This document shows positions 10,961 to 64,000 of a stretch of DNA of 64,000 nt, piece after piece. Positions within the stretch are counted from its first letter, which is position 1; every line of letters begins with the position of its first letter. The stretch comes from Atrina japonica (taxonomy: Eukaryota; Mollusca; Bivalvia; Pterioida; Pinnidae): NCBI GenBank assembly GCA_030159075.1, contig BROG01000376.1:199001-263000 (forward strand), read 5' to 3'. The notes beneath the pieces were generated by a model. The model saw only the letters and a list, made by a program, of their open reading frames with translations. It was not told where the DNA came from and did no database searches. A program made the translations under genes and the position numbers.

Positions 10961-12945
10961 TGTACAGTTTCATTAATATTTTTATGGATATAATATAATA
11001 ATTAATATTATCGAGATAAAAATTAACTTTCAAAATAGGCAATTTTGCTTTAAGTATTCAGTAATGTGCAAAGTATATTCACCAGTGCAGCTAGCTAGTT
11101 TTTTTTTTCCTTCCAAATTAAAATTTTTTCACTTTCACAGCTTTCAGGTGATTTGGATTATTTTACATTACCTTGTGTTCTGCAAATTAAAGGACCTTCA
11201 TTCTGCATTGTGATTTCTGTTGATCATTTTAGTCCATAATGTTCTGTTCAGTAATTCTGGAAGCAGTAACAAAGCTCAAAGAAGGTGAGCCATCTTAAAG
11301 TGAGAGAAATTTGGGTCTTTTTGGTTGATTTTATATCTAAGCAAGTGAAAGGAAATCAAAGAAAGAAATGTAGACTTGAGGTTAAATATTTTAGTCTTTA
11401 CGAGCATCAGTTGTTAAATATGATTAGTTTGCTACAAAGGAATTTTTGTCTAAATTGTCAGAATGCTTTAGGTTATTTGCTTTCTCTCAGTAACTGGGCT
11501 GCAATGCTTCTCTGGGTTTTATATTGCTTAATCATGAAGAACAAATTAATAAAGAACTTAAATACATAGAAGATGTGTTTGTTGTCAAACTTGCAATGTC
11601 TGATTCTCCTACAAACATGTATTGTAATAAGGTATGTGTATCTAATTGAAATCAGATGTGTGTACCTCATTGAAATTGGCCAATTTATGGGATAGTTTGG
11701 CAGTTTATTTGTGGAAAATTGGTGGTCTCTTCCTGGTCGATTGTAACTGGGATTTCTCTTCCACCATTGGAAAACTGGCTGCCATCAGATGACTGAAAAA
11801 TTGTTCAGGATGGCATAAAATGACATTCAATCAGATAAAACTGGGTGTAAAATCTATTTCATCTTTGCTGAAATGTTAGTAGTAAAATGTTTTGATGCCA
11901 AAATGAATTGAAGAAATGGCATAATTCCGTCATTGATTAGCAAACAACAGTAGCTACTACCTTACACTTAACAGTCTATACAAAATGTAAGCAAGCCTAG
12001 ACTACAGGGAGTTGGAGGAGTTTTTGAATGGATTACCAGTCACAGCTGACTTTTTGAGGTTGTATTTTTGGCAAATCAATTTTTTCAGTGGATTAAAGTA
12101 ATCCCCAAATATCTAGACCAATCAAATGAAAATTAAATTAACAAGTTCTCTGAAATTTCAAAAAGATGCAGGATTGAAAGTTTGGGATTAAATGGTGAAA
12201 CTGAATATGTTGGTTAGTTAAAACATATGGTGCTTCCAGTGTACCTAGTAACCATGAATACAAAATTCATGTATTTTGGTCTATATCATTACATTTACTG
12301 TGGCCATGCAGCTGATGGAACAAGATCGTTGTGGGTGTTCAACATCGCTACAAAAATTTGTTGCACGTATAGTGTCGTTACGAATAATTAAAAGTGTTAC
12401 ATAGAATTTCAGTAAGTCTTCTCCAAACAGACAATGATTTTGGAATACTAATAACAATGAAGGTGGAAATGCTACCATTTGGTGACTGACTGGAAACGTG
12501 AAACCTATGCCGAGTTTCTGTTGATGGTAAATTAAGGAATGAATTGAGTCTATTCATTTCTGTGTAGATTGAGTTATTACACACACAAAATAAAAAGACT
12601 GAAAACTGCATCAATTGCATGTCCCAATGACAAGTTTTCCCTTATTTGGCATGAAAACTTGATACAAATTATTTTTCATTAATACTTATCATTTGATTTA
12701 GTTTCTAATGAATAAAACATTAGAATTATTTTCCTTGTTTAAACTAAAGTCAAAGCCAGCAGTTCCATCAAATGAATAAATATTTTTTTATCCCAGGGAA
12801 ATTGATTAATATTTTACTTGTAGATGCAGATGTCTGGACCAATCAAATATGCCAATAAATATGAACATTAAATGTTCAGCAGTAGACGTTTTATCCAGCA
12901 CAAAGCAGTCAATCACACTCAACTAACACATATAAATTTATATCA
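10961..12945. other. Intergenic region between convergent genes
   Basis: No coding exon, RNA gene or clear mobile element is seen. Short open frames at 11285-11670 and 12281-12620 have no recognisable domain or splice context. Confidence 0.5.
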
Positions 12946-12951
12946 TTTATT
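12946..12951 (-). terminator. TP53BP2: AATAAA polyadenylation signal (ASPP)
   Basis: TTTATT on the plus strand is AATAAA on the minus strand. It would end an ASPP 3' UTR of about 1.3 kb. Other AT-rich hexamers exist nearby, so this is only a candidate. Confidence 0.35.
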
Positions 12952-14229
12952 TTCTGTTTTACTGGCATAACAAACATGGTGAAAAGTCTTATAAATCTTA
13001 ATTCAACATCTACTTTACATCAAAATAAATCAACAATTCACTTTGCATAGTTTAATGCATGAAGGGCAACAAACCCAAAACTGTTACATAGTTTTCTTAT
13101 ATTCTGTACAATATTTAATTATATGGGTGACAATGATGATACTCAAAGAAACTTGTGAACTTTCTACCAAAATAAAGTAAGCATTTTGTTCAATAAATGA
13201 TGTAAATTTAAACTAATTTAAAGGGAGATAATTCAGGCTAATGCCTTTTCAATGATTTTTTTTCATCAGTATTGGTAAAATAAATCAATCATTTGCACTT
13301 GATTCCTAGTTAAATGTATTCAACCATTTGTATCCTTTTACATAGAAATCTAATTTTATCCTTTAAAATATTAACAAATGGTCACTTGAGTGCACTTTGA
13401 CCAAGATTGAAATTGCAATTTTTTTTATATTACATGTTTATAACTGTAATACAGATAGAGTAAGATTATAAGAGTAATTATGCATTTTTTTTCTTCCAAG
13501 AGTACCCCCTCCCCAGTTAATATATATATGGTGGTATAGGCATCATGTTTCTACAAATAAATATGAATGACCATCAAGATTATACTCCTGTTGGTCAAAT
13601 AATATGAGGTATTTGGTCATATTTTAAACACCACTCTGCACTAGTCATATTTGTATATGCAAATTTAGATCTAATGATATGGTCATGCATTATGTACAAT
13701 TATGGACAATTAGATATGCAAATAGCACAACATTGTACTCGAAATGACACACAGTTAAATAAAACACAACCAATGAACAAAAAGACTTACAGTGAAATGA
13801 AATATCTTCTTGTATGTCAATGTATATATACATAAAATCTTTTCTAAAAATATTGCACATAACCTCAATATTTGTTCTACATGTACTCTGGTAGACAATA
13901 CATATTACCTTCACAAAAAATGTCTCTAAAAATTGATTTACAAATTGAAAATCTCTTAAAGAGATCAAATTTCACATTTCCACAGAAAAATACAATTTTT
14001 TACATCCTGTTATTTCTGTGGTAATATATTTCGAACAAGTAACAGAAATCAGATCATCAAAATTCCTTGCAGGACTGGTCTAATTTCTTGAAAATAAATA
14101 CATTTCCAGTTCATTTTATACATAGCACTTTGAGGATTTTGAGAAATAGAAGACATCTTGATGATCTTCAAGTTTCTACATTTGATTTGTCTTTTCGAAA
14201 GTTTGAAGCAACAAATTCTGAAACTACAG
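12946..14229 (-). other. TP53BP2: Probable ASPP 3' UTR
   Basis: This non-coding AT-rich sequence lies downstream (minus strand) of the stop codon at 14230-14232. The short minus-strand frames at 13690-13968 and 14049-14348 are noise; the second overlaps the true last exon in another frame. The extent is inferred from the candidate poly(A) signal. Confidence 0.4.
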
Positions 14230-62459
<48,230 letters not shown>

Positions 62460-64000
62460 CTGCGAAGAATGAGAAAATAAAATGAATGTATACAGGCTGG
62501 TATTAGTGAACAGTTATAAGTAAATTTTAATACATTTTTGTCAACATGGCAATTTATTAGAGCACATCAGATAAATATGATGTTGCTTTGAGCATTATGT
62601 ATTCAAGTTTTACTTTCTCATGAAATACATTTAAAACTCTTTTATACACACTTAGTATCATATATGTCATCAACCAATGTCAATTTCAACAAGATAATAT
62701 ATTTTTTTTCTTAATAGTAAAAACATTCTAATTGTTTATTTATTTCATGATATCTGTAATTTTGATGGAAGTAAAAGGTTTATTATTTATTGACAAACCG
62801 TAAGGCTGAAAAATCACAGTCATCAGAGGAACGAAAGAGAACGATTGTGACGACATGATCACATACACTCTCAAATTGTACTACAAAGCTCCAGAGTGGT
62901 ATCACAGTAAATAATCCAGTACATTAATCCATACATAAAGTTTTCATTCAAAGATCTGAGTATTTTCCTTTGTCAAGTGCAAAACTTGTTATAAATTTTA
63001 TCACATGTAGTCCCGAAAAATAGTTCACATCAGTGTCATATAAATAAGTTCCGATATTGATTAATTGATTAGTGTGTGAGATAGTGTAGATAACTAATCC
63101 TTCCACTACTAACAAATGTTTCCTTTCTCCACAATAATAAAGTTGATATAAGATTTTTCAAATCAACTCTCAAGAAGTTAGCTATGAGTTCTGACTAATG
63201 CAATACATCAAATCACTGGAAAATCAACAGAATATCACATACAGTTCATATACAATTCATAAAATCTAATCAATTAGAAATAGACAAGTTTTTATGTGAT
63301 ATATGTAATATAATTTGCATGACCTAATAATATATGTAATTTCTACACCTAAACCCGTTAAACTTACAAACTCGGGACATAAAAATGTCACGAGTAATAA
63401 ACACCTTCTTAAATCCCAAAGTGATCTTACCAGAATTTGTTAACATTACAACTATAATGGGCAAAACAAGAAAATAAAAGCATATCCTCTGGGGTCACGA
63501 CTTTAGATCAAACAAATAGTGTATGTTACAATCGCGAATTATCAGATGACAACTGATGTACCTTCTTTGTAAAAATTAATCTTCCTCTAAGTAAAATTTA
63601 TTGAGGTTTCCCTTTTTACCAGTCAAAAAGTCATAAATTTTGTTCTGAAACACTGTAAAATGCCGACTTGGACATTCCAACAGATTTGATACAAATTTAT
63701 AATAAATTACACCATCAATTTCTATGTCCAAGGTGAGACTTCTCCTGCAGATATTAAATAAAAACTTACAGCATGTATTCTGGTGATCAAACACTGGAGA
63801 AAGAAATAGGTTCAGTAACCTAGAGGGATCATAGTGTTTTTATAATAGTTACAACATCTAAACAGAAGACCAGATCTAAATCGCCTCTAGTTTATTAGCA
63901 TATGGTATATTACTATAATCTGTCTATTTCATAAGAAGAAAATTTCCCTAATACATTTCCCATGCTGTTTAAAGATTTAAAGGTCAACAAATATTATATG
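62460..64000 (-). other. ASPP intron beyond the upstream exon
   Basis: AT-rich with no securely supported exon. A minus-strand open frame at 63576-63794 has a possible acceptor (TATCTGCAG) but ends in a stop without a usable donor and shows no recognisable domain. Confidence 0.45.

Noticed and set aside
63382..63445. Possible upstream ASPP exon ending at a GTAAGT donor near 63380
   Set aside because: The ending phase would fit the exon at 62459, but the acceptor lacks a pyrimidine tract and the peptide does not resemble known ASPP N-termini.
63576..63794. Possible terminal exon on the minus strand (RRSLTLDIEIDGVIYYKFVS...)
   Set aside because: It has a plausible acceptor, but no recognisable family, no matching upstream exon, and a stop that prevents it from being an internal ASPP exon.

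Overview
This is an AT-rich, intron-rich animal genomic window. It looks molluscan, possibly bivalve, but that is inference from exon structure, repeat density and tRNA-derived SINEs resembling known molluscan types; no search was run. I see no bacterial or viral genes, rRNA genes or intact tRNA genes. Most short open frames are noise or lie inside tandem repeats.

Two protein-coding genes meet tail to tail. On the + strand (194-9840) are the last exons of a conventional beta-spectrin: an acidic, Pro/Ser-rich linker, a PH domain and a basic C-terminal tail. The 5' part lies outside the window. The linker is built from phase-1/phase-1 exons whose lengths are multiples of three, plus two candidate microexons (1317-1355 and 6499-6522).

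On the - strand (62459 down to 14230) is an ASPP-family gene (apoptosis-stimulating of p53 protein; TP53BP2/PPP1R13B type). It encodes an N-terminal coiled coil, a long Asn/Ser-rich disordered exon with a Pro-rich SH3-type ligand and an RVSF PP1-docking motif, then ankyrin repeats and an SH3 domain. All splice phases agree. From the local start at 36413 it encodes 1005 residues. A second 5' exon at 62404-62459 joins the same acceptor in the same phase and resembles the sequence just before the coiled coil in vertebrate ASPP proteins. The gene therefore probably makes a long form, whose N-terminus is outside the window, and a short form.

The most unusual feature is in the ASPP gene. The 3' end of its ankyrin exon and that exon's 5' splice site form part of a 74-bp minisatellite of about 25 copies (15490-17340). 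The intron thus holds about 22 intact extra copies of the genuine splice donor.

The rest is intron and intergenic DNA rich in tandem arrays (units of about 23, 24, 29, 34, 61-63, 69, 74, 82 and 113-117 bp), microsatellites, SINEs and small inverted-repeat elements. These include a TTAA-flanked MITE family with four copies; one copy is nested in another MITE, and an unoccupied paralogous site is present in the same window.
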